The notes beneath the pieces were generated by a model. It saw only the letters and a list, made by a program, of their open reading frames with translations, was not told where the DNA came from and searched no databases. Positions 43,925 through 52,942 of a stretch of DNA of 64,000 nucleotides are shown here, one piece after another (positions within the stretch are counted from its first letter, which is position 1; every line of letters begins with the position of its first letter). The translations under genes and the position numbers were made by a program. This DNA is from Magnetococcus marinus MC-1 (GTDB lineage: Bacteria; Pseudomonadota; Magnetococcia; Magnetococcales; Magnetococcaceae). The stretch lies in NCBI RefSeq assembly GCF_000014865.1, contig NC_008576.1, positions 339,501 to 403,500 on the forward strand. The letters are read 5' to 3'.

Positions 43925-45334
43925 TTAAACCAGCTGCCACTCGGGGAAAACCACATTTTCCCCCTCTAACATCTTGGCTAGGGCGGTTGCCATCTCTTGC
44001 AGGCGCTCTAAGGAGTCGGCCTCAACCCGGGCCACCAACGCCGGTTGGGTGTTGGAGACGCGCACCAACCACCACCCCCCAGGCTGCTTGACACGCACCC
44101 CATCCAGGTCCGAAACCTCACCCAAACCCCCATCCAAAACCTGCCGTTTGATGCGGTCCATGACGCGAAATTTGCGGCTGTCGGCACACTCAATGCGCAA
44201 CTCTGGTGTGGCATAGACCTTGGGCAATGAGCTCAAGCGTGCCGCCAAAGAGGTGGGTTCAGCAGCCAGTAGGCTAATCAGTCGCACCGCAGCATACAGG
44301 GCATCATCGTAGCCATAATAGCGATCCGCAAAAAAGAGATGCCCACTCATCTCACCCGCTAAAAGGGCACCACTCTGACGCATCTTGCTCTTGACCAGCG
44401 AATGGCCGGTTTTCCACATGATCGGCTTGCCACCTGCCTCGGCCACCGCATCAAAGAGCTGCTGAGAGCATTTGACATCCCCCAGAATGGAGGCCCCAGG
44501 ATGCTCGGCCAAAATCTCCCGGGCGAAGAGTATCATCAGGCGATCTCCCCAGATTACCCGACCATCCCCATCAATGGCCCCGATGCGGTCGCCATCGCCA
44601 TCAAAGGCGATGCCCAGATCGGCCCCCCAGGCCAGCACCCGATTTTTTAAATCCTCCAGATTGGCCGGCACCGTTGGATCGGGATGATGATTGGGAAAGG
44701 TGCCGTCCACCTCAGCAAACAGCACTTCGCCCTCGATTCCAGGAAGGGCCTGTAGCAGCTCCTTGGCGACGGCCCCCGCCGCGCCATTGCCGCAATCCAG
44801 CACCACCTTGAGGGGGCGACCCGGACGGTAATCGGCCACCAGCCGATTAATATAGTCGCGTCGCAGCTCGACCCGGCTAACGGAGCCCCCCATCCGTGGC
44901 ATGGGCCGCTCCCCCAGCATTAAGCGTTGGGCCAGATCTTGGATATCCTGTCCAAAAAAGGATAATCCCCCCAACATCATCTTCATGCCATTATACTCAG
45001 CTGGATTATGGCTACCGGTCACCATAATCGCCCCATCGGCATGCAGCGCGTGGGAGGCGTAATAGAGCCCCGGGGTGGGCAATAACCCCACATCCGAGAC
45101 CCGCGCACCTGCCTCGGCCAAGCCTGCCATCAGGGCGTTGGCCAAGGCGGGTGAGGAGAGCCGACCATCCCGTCCCACCACCACATGGGGCATAAATTTT
45201 TTGCCCTTGTATGCATCACGTATGCGTTCGGCAAACAGCGCACCCCAATGTTTAACCACCTCTTCCGATAGCTCACTGTGGGCAATACCACGAACATCAT
45301 ACTCACGAAACATGTGACTGGGGGCAAAGGTCAT
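43925..45334 (-). CDS. Phosphomannomutase/phosphoglucomutase (AlgC/ManB family)
   Basis: 469 residues from ATG 45334, four bases after the ugd stop; the frame is open 26 codons further. The catalytic phosphoserine is Ser108 in TGSHNP, the metal loop is 'DGDGDRIG', and the sugar loop is 'GEMSGHLFF'. It converts hexose 6-phosphate to hexose 1-phosphate. Together with galU and ugd on the same strand it supplies UDP-glucose and UDP-glucuronate for surface polysaccharide. Confidence 0.92.
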   Translation of the reverse strand: MTFAPSHMFREYDVRGIAHSELSEEVVKHWGALFAERIRDAYKGKKFMPHVVVGRDGRLSSPALANALMAGLAEAGARVSDVGLLPTPGLYYASHALHADGAIMVTGSHNPAEYNGMKMMLGGLSFFGQDIQDLAQRLMLGERPMPRMGGSVSRVELRRDYINRLVADYRPGRPLKVVLDCGNGAAGAVAKELLQALPGIEGEVLFAEVDGTFPNHHPDPTVPANLEDLKNRVLAWGADLGIAFDGDGDRIGAIDGDGRVIWGDRLMILFAREILAEHPGASILGDVKCSQQLFDAVAEAGGKPIMWKTGHSLVKSKMRQSGALLAGEMSGHLFFADRYYGYDDALYAAVRLISLLAAEPTSLAARLSSLPKVYATPELRIECADSRKFRVMDRIKRQVLDGGLGEVSDLDGVRVKQPGGWWLVRVSNTQPALVARVEADSLERLQEMATALAKMLEGENVVFPEWQLV

Positions 45335-45338
45335 GGTG

Positions 45339-46655
45339 TTATCGTCCCACCCCAACGTAGGCAAATCCCTGGGCCCGCATATCAGCCGGAACATAGATGT
45401 TGCGTAGATCAAAAAAGGGATACAACCCTTCGCTGTCGGTCTGCATACCCGCTTTAATACGGTCCAGATCCAAATTGCGGAACTGGTTCCACTCGGTCAA
45501 AATCACCACCGCATCCGCCCCTTGGCAGGCGCTATAGGCGTCATCACAATAGTGCAGTTCGGGCATCATGCGTTTCGCTTCATGCATACCCTCGGGATCG
45601 AAGGCTTGGATGCGGGCACCATCCCCGGCCAACGCCGGCAAAATGGTTAGGGATGAAGAGTCACGCATATCATCGGTATTGGGTTTAAAGGTCAGGCCCA
45701 GCACTCCGATGGTTTTCCCCCGTAATTTGCCCTGCATGGCATCGCGAATCTTGGTGATCATGCGCTGCTTTTGCCATTTGTTGGCCTCAATCACATTCTC
45801 CACAATGGTCATGGGGGTGTTGTGATCCCGCGCGGTATTGGCCAGCGCGGCGGTATCCTTGGGAAAACAGGAGCCACCATAGCCTGGGCCAGGGTGTAAA
45901 AATTTACGGCCAATACGGCGATCCAAGCCCATGCCCTTGGCCACATCATGCACATCAGCGCCCACCTTTTCACACAGGTTAGCAATCTGATTAATAAACA
46001 TAATCTTGGTGGCTAAAAAAGCGTTGCCCGCATATTTGGTCAACTCTGCGGTGGCGATGTTGGTAAACAGAATGGGGGTCTCAATCAGATAGAGTGGGCG
46101 GTAAAGCTCTTTGAGCAGGGCCACCGGGCGGTCAGAATCCACCCCCACCACAACGCGATCAGGCCGCATAAAATCTTCAATGGCAGACCCCTCACGCAAA
46201 AATTCGGGGTTGGAGGCCATGGCAAAATCGGCATCGGGCTTGGTTTCACGAATAATTTCCGCCACCCGTGCCCCGGTTCCCACCGGGACAGTGGATTTGG
46301 TCACCACCACCGTAAAGCCCTGCATCGCGCGGGCAACATCCCGCGCGGCATCGAACACATAGCGCAGGTCGGCGGCACCATCGCCACGCCGCTCTGGTGT
46401 GCCCACCGCAATAAAGACCACATCACTGTTGGCCACGGCGGTGTTGGTGTCGGTGGTAAAGTGCAGGCGACCGGCATCCTTATTACGCACCACCAGTTGA
46501 TCTAAACCTGGCTCAAAAATGGGAATTTCTCCCTTATTGAGGCGTTCAATCTTGGAGACATCCTTATCTACACAGGTGACATCCACCCCAAACTCGGAGA
46601 AGCAGGCCCCGGAAACCAGGCCAACGTAACCGGTACCTATCATGGTGATGCGCAT
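45339..46655 (-). CDS. ugd: UDP-glucose 6-dehydrogenase
   Basis: 438 residues. NAD motif 'MIGTGYVGLVSGACFSEFG' at 5-23; the catalytic Cys263 is in 'GPGYGGSCFPKD'; the C-terminal 'GLTFKPNTDDMRDS' is also diagnostic. It oxidises UDP-glucose to UDP-glucuronate with two NAD. Directly followed by the phosphohexomutase gene. Confidence 0.95.
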   Translation of the reverse strand: MRITMIGTGYVGLVSGACFSEFGVDVTCVDKDVSKIERLNKGEIPIFEPGLDQLVVRNKDAGRLHFTTDTNTAVANSDVVFIAVGTPERRGDGAADLRYVFDAARDVARAMQGFTVVVTKSTVPVGTGARVAEIIRETKPDADFAMASNPEFLREGSAIEDFMRPDRVVVGVDSDRPVALLKELYRPLYLIETPILFTNIATAELTKYAGNAFLATKIMFINQIANLCEKVGADVHDVAKGMGLDRRIGRKFLHPGPGYGGSCFPKDTAALANTARDHNTPMTIVENVIEANKWQKQRMITKIRDAMQGKLRGKTIGVLGLTFKPNTDDMRDSSSLTILPALAGDGARIQAFDPEGMHEAKRMMPELHYCDDAYSACQGADAVVILTEWNQFRNLDLDRIKAGMQTDSEGLYPFFDLRNIYVPADMRAQGFAYVGVGR

Positions 46656-46972
46656 GGCGACTCTACTCGTTTTAGTTGAAGGGTAAGCTTACATCGATCT
46701 CGCAGTGAAACCGACGGATACGCTGAGGCGTGTATGCAGTTAACATACCTTTAGCGCGGCCCGGTCTCAATGGCTGGAAGTGTACCTTTTCCATGTCCAT
46801 TATCTACAGACCCATGCATATGGGGTGACACCTTGATGAAAAATGTTGGATGCATGCGACTCAAGCGTAAGAAAATATGGATAAAATTTTAATATTATGA
46901 ACAGGATGTCACGATTGACACTGATAGACAAAAGGGGCTAACACGGCGTTAGCCCCCATATAAGGGGGGGTG
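46656..46972. other. Intergenic region between ugd and the methyltransferase gene
   Basis: About 317 bases, both flanking genes on the minus strand. It holds the galU-side terminator at 46934-46956 and presumably the ugd promoter. Nothing else is clear. Confidence 0.55.
46934..46956 (-). terminator. Intrinsic terminator of the galU-methyltransferase transcript
   Basis: GGGGCTAAC (46934-46942) pairs with GTTAGCCCC (46948-46956) around a five-base loop. On the minus strand it is followed by TTTTG. It lies 17 bases beyond the methyltransferase stop. Confidence 0.83.
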
Positions 46973-47644
46973 TTACCGATGGGTAGGGCGACGACAGGCA
47001 ATACCGAGGGCATTTTCCCAACGGTTTGGATTTTCGACCTGATTAAACTGGGTGAGGCCACTGTCCCCACAACGGGCAGGACGGATCTCCATAAAACCCG
47101 CCTGTTCCAACATATGGGCCATGCCGGCATAGTCCCATAGGCTTAAATGGGTGCTATTTCCAAACCAGGTGATCAGAAAGCTTTTTAGACCATGGCTGCG
47201 CTTGTTGATCAACACGCCACTATCCCGCATAAACTGTTGGCAGGCCATGGCGTCTGTCGCCTGCAAATAGCCACGCACCATATGGGCTAGATCGGGCAGC
47301 ACCAGACGAAAGGTGCCCCCCGGACGTAAAATCTGGTAGCTGTGACGGAGGGCCGTTGCCACATCGTCGGCGCTTAAATGTTCCAACACGTGAGAACAAT
47401 AGAGACCCTCTGCACAGGCATCCGCCACGGGTAGGCCACGCACAATATCCCCATAGCGCACAGTGGGGGGAAATGGCGTGCGGTACTGAAACAGCGCCCC
47501 TATTAGGGCCAGCCGCTGTAAACGCAGGGTAGGGCTGGCATCAAAATTAAGCCACCCTGCTGGGGCATCCAGACCACAGCCATACTGAATCCAATGGGAA
47601 GCCGGAGCTGGTTTGCTCGTTGACATGGCGGTTAAGCTTGCCAT
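46973..47644 (-). CDS. SAM-dependent methyltransferase (class I), substrate unknown
   Basis: 223 residues from ATG 47644 (13-base overlap with galU); ATG 47626, five bases after the galU stop, is also plausible. The segment 'YCSHVLEHL...QILRPGGTFRLVLPDL' at about 80-115 is the post-I and motif II-III region of class I methyltransferases, as in glycan-cluster enzymes. The N-terminus carries 'QYGCGLDAPAGWLNFD', a degenerate SAM-binding motif I. Position after galU suggests a sugar or glycolipid substrate; that is only inference. Confidence 0.78.
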   Translation of the reverse strand: MASLTAMSTSKPAPASHWIQYGCGLDAPAGWLNFDASPTLRLQRLALIGALFQYRTPFPPTVRYGDIVRGLPVADACAEGLYCSHVLEHLSADDVATALRHSYQILRPGGTFRLVLPDLAHMVRGYLQATDAMACQQFMRDSGVLINKRSHGLKSFLITWFGNSTHLSLWDYAGMAHMLEQAGFMEIRPARCGDSGLTQFNQVENPNRWENALGIACRRPTHR

Positions 47645-48513
47645 TTGGGCAGATTTTCCTGAATAAAGGCCAGCATTTGATCTTTCAACTCTGGGCGTTC
47701 CATGCTGAGTGCCAATGAAGCCATTTGAAAACCTGCTTTATCACCACAATCGAAACGGGTGCCCTCAAAGCGCATGCCGTAGATGGATTGATGTTTGAGT
47801 AAGGCTGCCATGGCATCGGTCAACTGAATCTCACCACCTGCACCACGAGGAATGGATTCCAGCAGACAGAAGATTTCTGGGGTGAGAATATAGCGCCCAA
47901 TGATGGCTAAATTGGAGGGTGACACGGACGGATCCGGTTTCTCCACCAACCCCTTAATGCGCCACACCCCATTTTGTTCTGGTTCGCTGTCCAGAATACC
48001 ATATTTGTTGGTCTGGTCTGGGGCGACCTCCATGACCGCTACGATACTGGATTGCAGCTCCTCAAAGCGTTCTACCATCTGCTTGAGCACCGGTTTTTGG
48101 GCATGTACCAGATCGTCGGGCAGGATAACGGCAAAGGGTTCATCCCCCACCAGATAGCGGGCGCACCATACGGCATGGCCCAATCCCAAGGGATCTTGCT
48201 GGCGGGTGGCGACCACCGTACCGGGAAACGGAATGGGTTCGTGAGAAACGCTGAGCAACACCTCTTTGCCTTGGCGGCGCAGGGTATCTTCCAGCTCATA
48301 CATGTGGTCAAACTGGTCCATTAACAGGCTTTTGCCACGTCCTGTAATGAGAATGACCTCTTCAATACCTGCATCCCAGGCCTCTTCCACGGCATATTGA
48401 ATCAGGGGCGTATCCACCACCGAGAGCATCTCTTTTGGGACCACCTTGGTGGCGGGTAGAAACCGAGTACCTAAGCCTGCTACGGGGAAAACGGCCTTAC
48501 GAACCTTCATCAT
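47632..48513 (-). CDS. galU: UTP-glucose-1-phosphate uridylyltransferase
   Basis: 293 residues. The nucleotide-binding start 'VFPVAGLGTRFLPATKVVPKEML' and 'VVDTPLIQYAVEEA' are diagnostic; later 'VEKPDPSVSPSNLAIIGRYIL' also matches. It makes UDP-glucose for ugd and for glycan synthesis. First gene of its transcript, overlapping the methyltransferase. Confidence 0.95.
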   Translation of the reverse strand: MMKVRKAVFPVAGLGTRFLPATKVVPKEMLSVVDTPLIQYAVEEAWDAGIEEVILITGRGKSLLMDQFDHMYELEDTLRRQGKEVLLSVSHEPIPFPGTVVATRQQDPLGLGHAVWCARYLVGDEPFAVILPDDLVHAQKPVLKQMVERFEELQSSIVAVMEVAPDQTNKYGILDSEPEQNGVWRIKGLVEKPDPSVSPSNLAIIGRYILTPEIFCLLESIPRGAGGEIQLTDAMAALLKHQSIYGMRFEGTRFDCGDKAGFQMASLALSMERPELKDQMLAFIQENLPKWQA

Positions 48514-48579
48514 GATCTATCCTTATGTTGGTTTACGATGGCGCAAAAAAACCATCACCATAAATAGACCATAGATAAC

Positions 48580-48611
48580 AAAACGCCCCGTAACAAGGTA
48601 CGAGGCGTTTT
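48580..48611 (-). terminator. Terminator after the small cytochrome c gene
   Basis: AAAACGCC (48580-48587) pairs with GGCGTTTT (48604-48611), with further CGT/ACG pairing inside. It lies 35 bases past the cytochrome stop and isolates it from galU. Confidence 0.75.
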
Positions 48612-48645
48612 ATGGGTGCTTATTTCTTGGCTCAAACGTGGCGTT

Positions 48646-49035
48646 TTAGTTATTTTTGGCGCCTTGTTGAATCCACTTGCTAATGATGTCAATTTCGCAC
48701 TTGGTCAGGCGACGACGGTTGTGGGGCATACGAATACCCGCCTTACCGCTCACCAAAACCAGCAGGTTGCTCAACATGGGTTTACCGGCTACCACCACAG
48801 GACCATGCTTGGTGCCGCGCATGAGACCTTCATAGCTTTGCAGGTCCAAGCCACTGTAGACCATGCCGGGGCCGCCCTGAACATGGCACTCCAGACAGCG
48901 GTAGGTGATGATGGGATAGACATCTTCCTTAAAGGTCATCTCCTGCATTTCAGAGGCAACCGCGCTACCGCTCATTAGACCTAGAGCCAGAGCCGCACCG
49001 GCCAACAGGGAACGCATACCAACTTTATTTGCCAT
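48646..49035 (-). CDS. Exported monohaem cytochrome c (planctomycete-type cytochrome domain)
   Basis: 129 residues with a signal peptide (about 1-28, ending 'SAVAS'). One haem site, CLECH, is in 'YPIITYRCLECHVQGGPGMVYSGLDLQSYEGLMRG', the form of the PSCyt1 domain. 'GIRMPHNRRRLT' near 103 offers the Met axial ligand. Single gene flanked by a terminator, so a soluble periplasmic carrier of unknown partners. Confidence 0.88.
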   Translation of the reverse strand: MANKVGMRSLLAGAALALGLMSGSAVASEMQEMTFKEDVYPIITYRCLECHVQGGPGMVYSGLDLQSYEGLMRGTKHGPVVVAGKPMLSNLLVLVSGKAGIRMPHNRRRLTKCEIDIISKWIQQGAKNN

Positions 49036-49555
49036 CTTGAGTATCCTCTCTTCGCAAATGCTCAGAACGATCTAAAAGCCACCCCCTCTGACCAAACCGA
49101 AGGGTTTGTGCCAGAAGGTACGAACCTACCCGTAACTTGAAAGCAGCCTTTAGAGATCATCCTCTATACCCGCACCCCTTTCCTTTACAGGAAGTTAGGG
49201 TGTTTCAATCACCAGGGATAACCCAGCATAACACATATTAACCGTGTATATCACGCTTCTTAAAGCGATTCCCCTAAATGGGCCACAATCATGGTTCTTA
49301 TAACGCATCGTCTGTCAAAAAGCCATGACATCCTTATTTTTTGTGTTAAACGGTTGGTGGCGGTTTTCCCACTCCGGTATGTAAGGTTATGTATCCGGGC
49401 GATTTCTGGAATGGGAGCCGGGTATAAAAAATCGGTAAAAGAGCCATTGAAGTTAGGTTCAACGTACCATGTGGCAGAAAAGCTTGGCTCTCATGGTCGG
49501 TGGGGTTATGCTGTGGAGCGGAAGATTTCTCCTATTTTGAGGCTTTGAAGCTATC
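49036..49555. other. Intergenic region upstream of trpB
   Basis: About 520 bases between the divergent cytochrome and trpB starts. An 85-codon frame at 49291-49548 has no good ribosome site and no family likeness, so I leave it out. No trp attenuator-like leader with Trp codons was seen. Promoters for both genes should lie here. Confidence 0.5.
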
Positions 49556-50800
49556 ATGTCCAAGGGTTACTTTGGCGCCTTCGGCGGCGCATATATTCCT
49601 GAGATTTTGCACGAAACCTTTGCCCAGTTGACCCTGGCCTACGAAACCGCCCGCGCGGATGAGGCGTTTTGGCGACACTATATTGAGCTTATGCGCAACT
49701 ACTCGGGCCGTCCAACCCCCTTGACCTTTGCGGAAAACCTCTCCCTGGCCCACGGCAAACGGCGCATCTATATCAAGCGGGAGGATCTTAACCAGACCGG
49801 TGCCCACAAGGCCAACAATGTCATGGGGCAGGGGCTATTGGTGCGTCGCATGGGCAAAACCCGTGTTATTGCTGAAACCGGTGCTGGTCAGCATGGGGTG
49901 GCGACCGCCACCATGGCGGCACGGTTGGGTTTGGCTTGTACCATCTATATGGGGGCCAAAGATGTGGCCCGTCAGCGCCCCAATGTGTTTTGGATGGAGC
50001 AGCTGGGGGCCACCGTCATCCCCGTTACATCGGGTTCGCAGACCCTTAAAGATGCGGTTAACGAGGCGATGCGTGATTGGGTTGGCAGTATGGATAACAC
50101 CCACTATGTGCTGGGCACGGCGTGTGGGGCGCATCCTTTTCCAGAGATGGTCTCTTGGTTTCAGTCGGTCATTGGGCAAGAGGCCAGGGTGCAGATTTTG
50201 GAACAGGAGGGGCGTCTGCCAGACCATGTCTATGCCTGTGTGGGCGGGGGTTCTAATGCCATGGGTATTTTCCAGGGCTTTCTTGAGGATCCCCAGGTTG
50301 AGCTGATTGGGGTGGAGGCCGGAGGTTTGGGTTTGGCCGGCCATAACCACGCTTCGCGCATTGCCTCGGGCAAGAGCACAGTGGGCATTGCGCAAGGGTA
50401 TAAGACCTGCTTTCTACAGGATGAAGATGGTCAGATGCGTGATACCCACTCGGTGGCGGCGGGTCTGGACTATGTAGGGGTGTCGCCCATTTTGGCCGAT
50501 CTGCACCAGCAAGGGCGGGTACGCTTTGAGGCGGCGACCGATGTGGAGGTGGTGGAGGCACTCAAGCGCATGGTCAAATCTGAGGGTATTATTCCGGCGT
50601 TGGAGTCGAGCCATGCGGTGGCCGGTGCCCTGCGTGAGCTGCCCCAACTTAAAGAGGATGCGGTGGTGATTATCAATCTTTCCGGGCGGGGCGATAAGGA
50701 TATTTTCACCATTGCTGAGGCGCTGGGCGATGCCAAATGGAAGACCTACATTCAGGAGCGAGCCGCCATCTACGCAGCGGAACAGGGAGAGCGGTCATGA
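49556..50800 (+). CDS. trpB: Tryptophan synthase beta chain (TrpB1 type)
   Basis: 414 residues. The PLP lysine is Lys85 in 'LNQTGAHKANN', the catalytic Glu107 is in 'AETGAGQHG', and the phosphate loop is 'GGGSNAMG' near 230. It joins indole and serine to tryptophan with TrpA. The N-terminus 'MSKGYFGAFGGAYIPE' is of the TrpA-dependent TrpB1 class. Overlaps trpA by ATGA. A second, TrpA-independent type trpB2 lies 10 kb downstream. Confidence 0.95.
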   Translation: MSKGYFGAFGGAYIPEILHETFAQLTLAYETARADEAFWRHYIELMRNYSGRPTPLTFAENLSLAHGKRRIYIKREDLNQTGAHKANNVMGQGLLVRRMGKTRVIAETGAGQHGVATATMAARLGLACTIYMGAKDVARQRPNVFWMEQLGATVIPVTSGSQTLKDAVNEAMRDWVGSMDNTHYVLGTACGAHPFPEMVSWFQSVIGQEARVQILEQEGRLPDHVYACVGGGSNAMGIFQGFLEDPQVELIGVEAGGLGLAGHNHASRIASGKSTVGIAQGYKTCFLQDEDGQMRDTHSVAAGLDYVGVSPILADLHQQGRVRFEAATDVEVVEALKRMVKSEGIIPALESSHAVAGALRELPQLKEDAVVIINLSGRGDKDIFTIAEALGDAKWKTYIQERAAIYAAEQGERS

Positions 50801-51576
50801 GTCGCAAAAGCGCCCTGGAGGGCCACATTAAAGATAAATTGCAGCAGCAGGATATTCTGCTGATGTCCCATATTGTGTTGGGCTACCCCTCTTTACAGGC
50901 CAACCGAGAGGTGATCCGTGCCATGGTGGCGGGGGGGGTGGATCTCATGGAGTTGCAGATTCCCTTTTCCGAGCCCATCGCCGATGGTCCCACCATCGCG
51001 CGGGCCAACCAAGCGGCCCTGGATGGGGGGTTTAAGGTGCGCGAGGGGTTGGCCTTTATTCGTGAGGTGGTGGCCGCGTTTAATATTCCGTTCTTGATTA
51101 TGACCTATACCAACATTCTCATGGCCTATGGTGTGGAGCGTTTTATTGATGAGGTGGCGGACATCGGGGTTAAAGGGTTGATTATTCCCGATCTGCCTTT
51201 GGAGCAGGCACAGGCAGCCATTGAACAGTGCCGGGCCAAGGGTATGGATTGGATCGGGTTAATGACCCCCACCAGCGTGGATGAGCGGTTAGGCAAGATT
51301 GGCGCGGCGGCGGATGGTTTTGTCTATTGTGTCGCCCGCCGGGGTGTGACCGGTAGCAAGACCTCCTTTGATGAGCATGTGGGTGCCTTTATGCATCGCT
51401 GTCGGCAGGCTACCCCTGTACCTTTGGCGGTGGGTTTTGGGGTGCGCAGTGCCGAGGATGTGGACTATCTCAAGGGTAAAGCAGAGATTGCTGTGGTGGG
51501 CAGTGCGGCGCTGGATCTGTTTGACCAAGCGGGGGCAGCGGCGCTAGAGCCCTTTTTTCGCGGCTTGCGGGGTTAG
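50797..51576 (+). CDS. trpA: Tryptophan synthase alpha chain, divergent
   Basis: 259 residues from ATG 50797, overlapping the trpB stop. The catalytic residues are kept: Glu52 in 'MELQIPFSEP' and Asp63 in 'ADGPTIA'. The consensus is ELGIPFSDPxADGPVIQ, so several usually fixed neighbours differ (Gln for Gly, Glu for Asp, 'TIARA' for 'VIQRA'). The C-terminal phosphate site 'GFGVRSAEDV' is normal. It cleaves indole-glycerol phosphate to indole. No other trp gene is adjacent. Confidence 0.92.
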   Translation: MSRKSALEGHIKDKLQQQDILLMSHIVLGYPSLQANREVIRAMVAGGVDLMELQIPFSEPIADGPTIARANQAALDGGFKVREGLAFIREVVAAFNIPFLIMTYTNILMAYGVERFIDEVADIGVKGLIIPDLPLEQAQAAIEQCRAKGMDWIGLMTPTSVDERLGKIGAAADGFVYCVARRGVTGSKTSFDEHVGAFMHRCRQATPVPLAVGFGVRSAEDVDYLKGKAEIAVVGSAALDLFDQAGAAALEPFFRGLRG

Positions 51577-51671
51577 GGCAGAGAGACCCGCAGCCTTCCC
51601 CCCCACCAGGGGCCGCTTGGATTGGGTGCTGGTTCCATGGGGCTGGGCTGTGTGTCAGGTTTGTGGAGTAG

Positions 51672-51698
51672 GCCCCTGACCGCTCTATGGTCAGGGGC
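51672..51698. terminator. Hairpin between convergent trpA and the exported protein gene
   Basis: GCCCCTGACC (51672-51681) pairs perfectly with GGTCAGGGGC (51689-51698) around seven bases. It lies between convergent stops (51576 and 51710) and probably ends both transcripts, although no T-tract is present. Confidence 0.65.
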
Positions 51699-51709
51699 GT
51701 GCGCCGTGG

Positions 51710-52786
51710 TTAGCGTTCGGCGTTGAGATCAATGGTGGTGGGTTCGCCCTCTTCAATACGTGTCATCGGGCCTTGTACGGGGTCATCCAAACCGGGCAAC
51801 TTGCGGTTATCCACCATCACCCGTACCGCAAAAGCGGTTTGCGGTATCTGGTTGTCGGAGACGCCGGTCATGCGTTCCACCAAAGGGACAAAGCCGGTGG
51901 GGTGGGCTTGCATGTGACGCTCAATGGCGTCCAGCCATCTATCCACACGTTTGGCTTGGTATTTGGCCCGTACCCGGCGGATCCAGTTTTCAGGAAAATA
52001 GGCATGATCCCGCAAAAAGGAGGGCATGACCGAACGACCAATCGCCAGCACCTCTTGCTGGGTTAAGGTATACTCCTCAGACCGGCCCGCAAACACCTCG
52101 ACATTATCAAAGGTGCCCGCCACCTCTGAGCCACACCAGCCCGCCCCTAGTTCAAAAATAACCAATGTGCGGGCAATTTGATCGGGATCAACCCCTTTAA
52201 GATAGCGGCGAATGAGCTCTTCTACCTCAATAGAGAGACGGCGCTTGACCCCATCAAACGCGCCCTTGACCGCCACCGCATAACGGGTTGAGGTGTTGGA
52301 GGGGCGCTCATAATGGCGGTTGTAAAAGTAGTACCATAACTCGCCCAATAACCCATTATTGCGGTCCATAAACTGAATGCGGGCACCAACCCAAGCACGG
52401 TCATCCATACCGCCCATGACATTGAGTGGGGTAAATTCAAAACCAATGCGTCGTACAGGACGATTGATCACCCGATAGGCCTGTACAGGTGCCCCGCTGG
52501 AGGCTTCGCTTAATAACAGTTGACCATCGCGAATCTGCACCGGGGGTTGTAGGATCGCCTGCCCCTGCTCCTGCACCGGACGGCTCGCGGGATTGACCCG
52601 ACCGCAGCCAACCCCACTCATGCGGGTCATATACCATTGCTGATCGTCACCGCTGAGCTCGGTGCGTTCAAAATCATCTTTAAAAATCAACTCAGAAGAG
52701 TGGTCAGGGCGTTGTGCTTGGACAGGGGGGATACCCAGCATCCACAACACACCCACCAGCATGAAAATCTTGTTACCCTTGACCAT
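51710..52786 (-). CDS. Exported protein of unknown function, possibly with a concanavalin-like fold
   Basis: 358 residues. Signal peptide about 1-24 (hydrophobic core 'IFMLVGVLWMLGI', cleavage after 'PVQA'). The mature start 'ELIFKDDFERTELSGDDQQWYM' resembles the opening strand of concanavalin A-like/LamG carbohydrate-binding domains. Later beta-rich text ('GQLLLSE', 'RIGFEFTPL', 'VGARIQFMD', 'GTFDNVEVF') fits such a sandwich up to about 235. The remainder (240-345) is helical. Conserved-looking cysteines occur in 'VGCGR' and 'GWCGS'. No catalytic motif is recognised. Convergent with trpA. Confidence 0.72.
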   Translation of the reverse strand: MVKGNKIFMLVGVLWMLGIPPVQAQRPDHSSELIFKDDFERTELSGDDQQWYMTRMSGVGCGRVNPASRPVQEQGQAILQPPVQIRDGQLLLSEASSGAPVQAYRVINRPVRRIGFEFTPLNVMGGMDDRAWVGARIQFMDRNNGLLGELWYYFYNRHYERPSNTSTRYAVAVKGAFDGVKRRLSIEVEELIRRYLKGVDPDQIARTLVIFELGAGWCGSEVAGTFDNVEVFAGRSEEYTLTQQEVLAIGRSVMPSFLRDHAYFPENWIRRVRAKYQAKRVDRWLDAIERHMQAHPTGFVPLVERMTGVSDNQIPQTAFAVRVMVDNRKLPGLDDPVQGPMTRIEEGEPTTIDLNAER

Positions 52787-52942
52787 GGATCCACCCTAAT
52801 CGTTGTAACTGGCTCGCCTGCATTGCCAGTTTAGCGTCCTTATTCACGTCACCAAACCCGATACGTCACACAGATCTAGCAAGAACCGTGCTAGTAAAGG
52901 GGTTGGTGTAGGGCTAATCGGCTCTGCCCCCGTAAGGGTGTG

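Noticed and set aside
49291-49548. 85-codon frame upstream of trpB
   Set aside because: No ribosome site, no recognisable domain, and it lies in a region expected to hold promoters.
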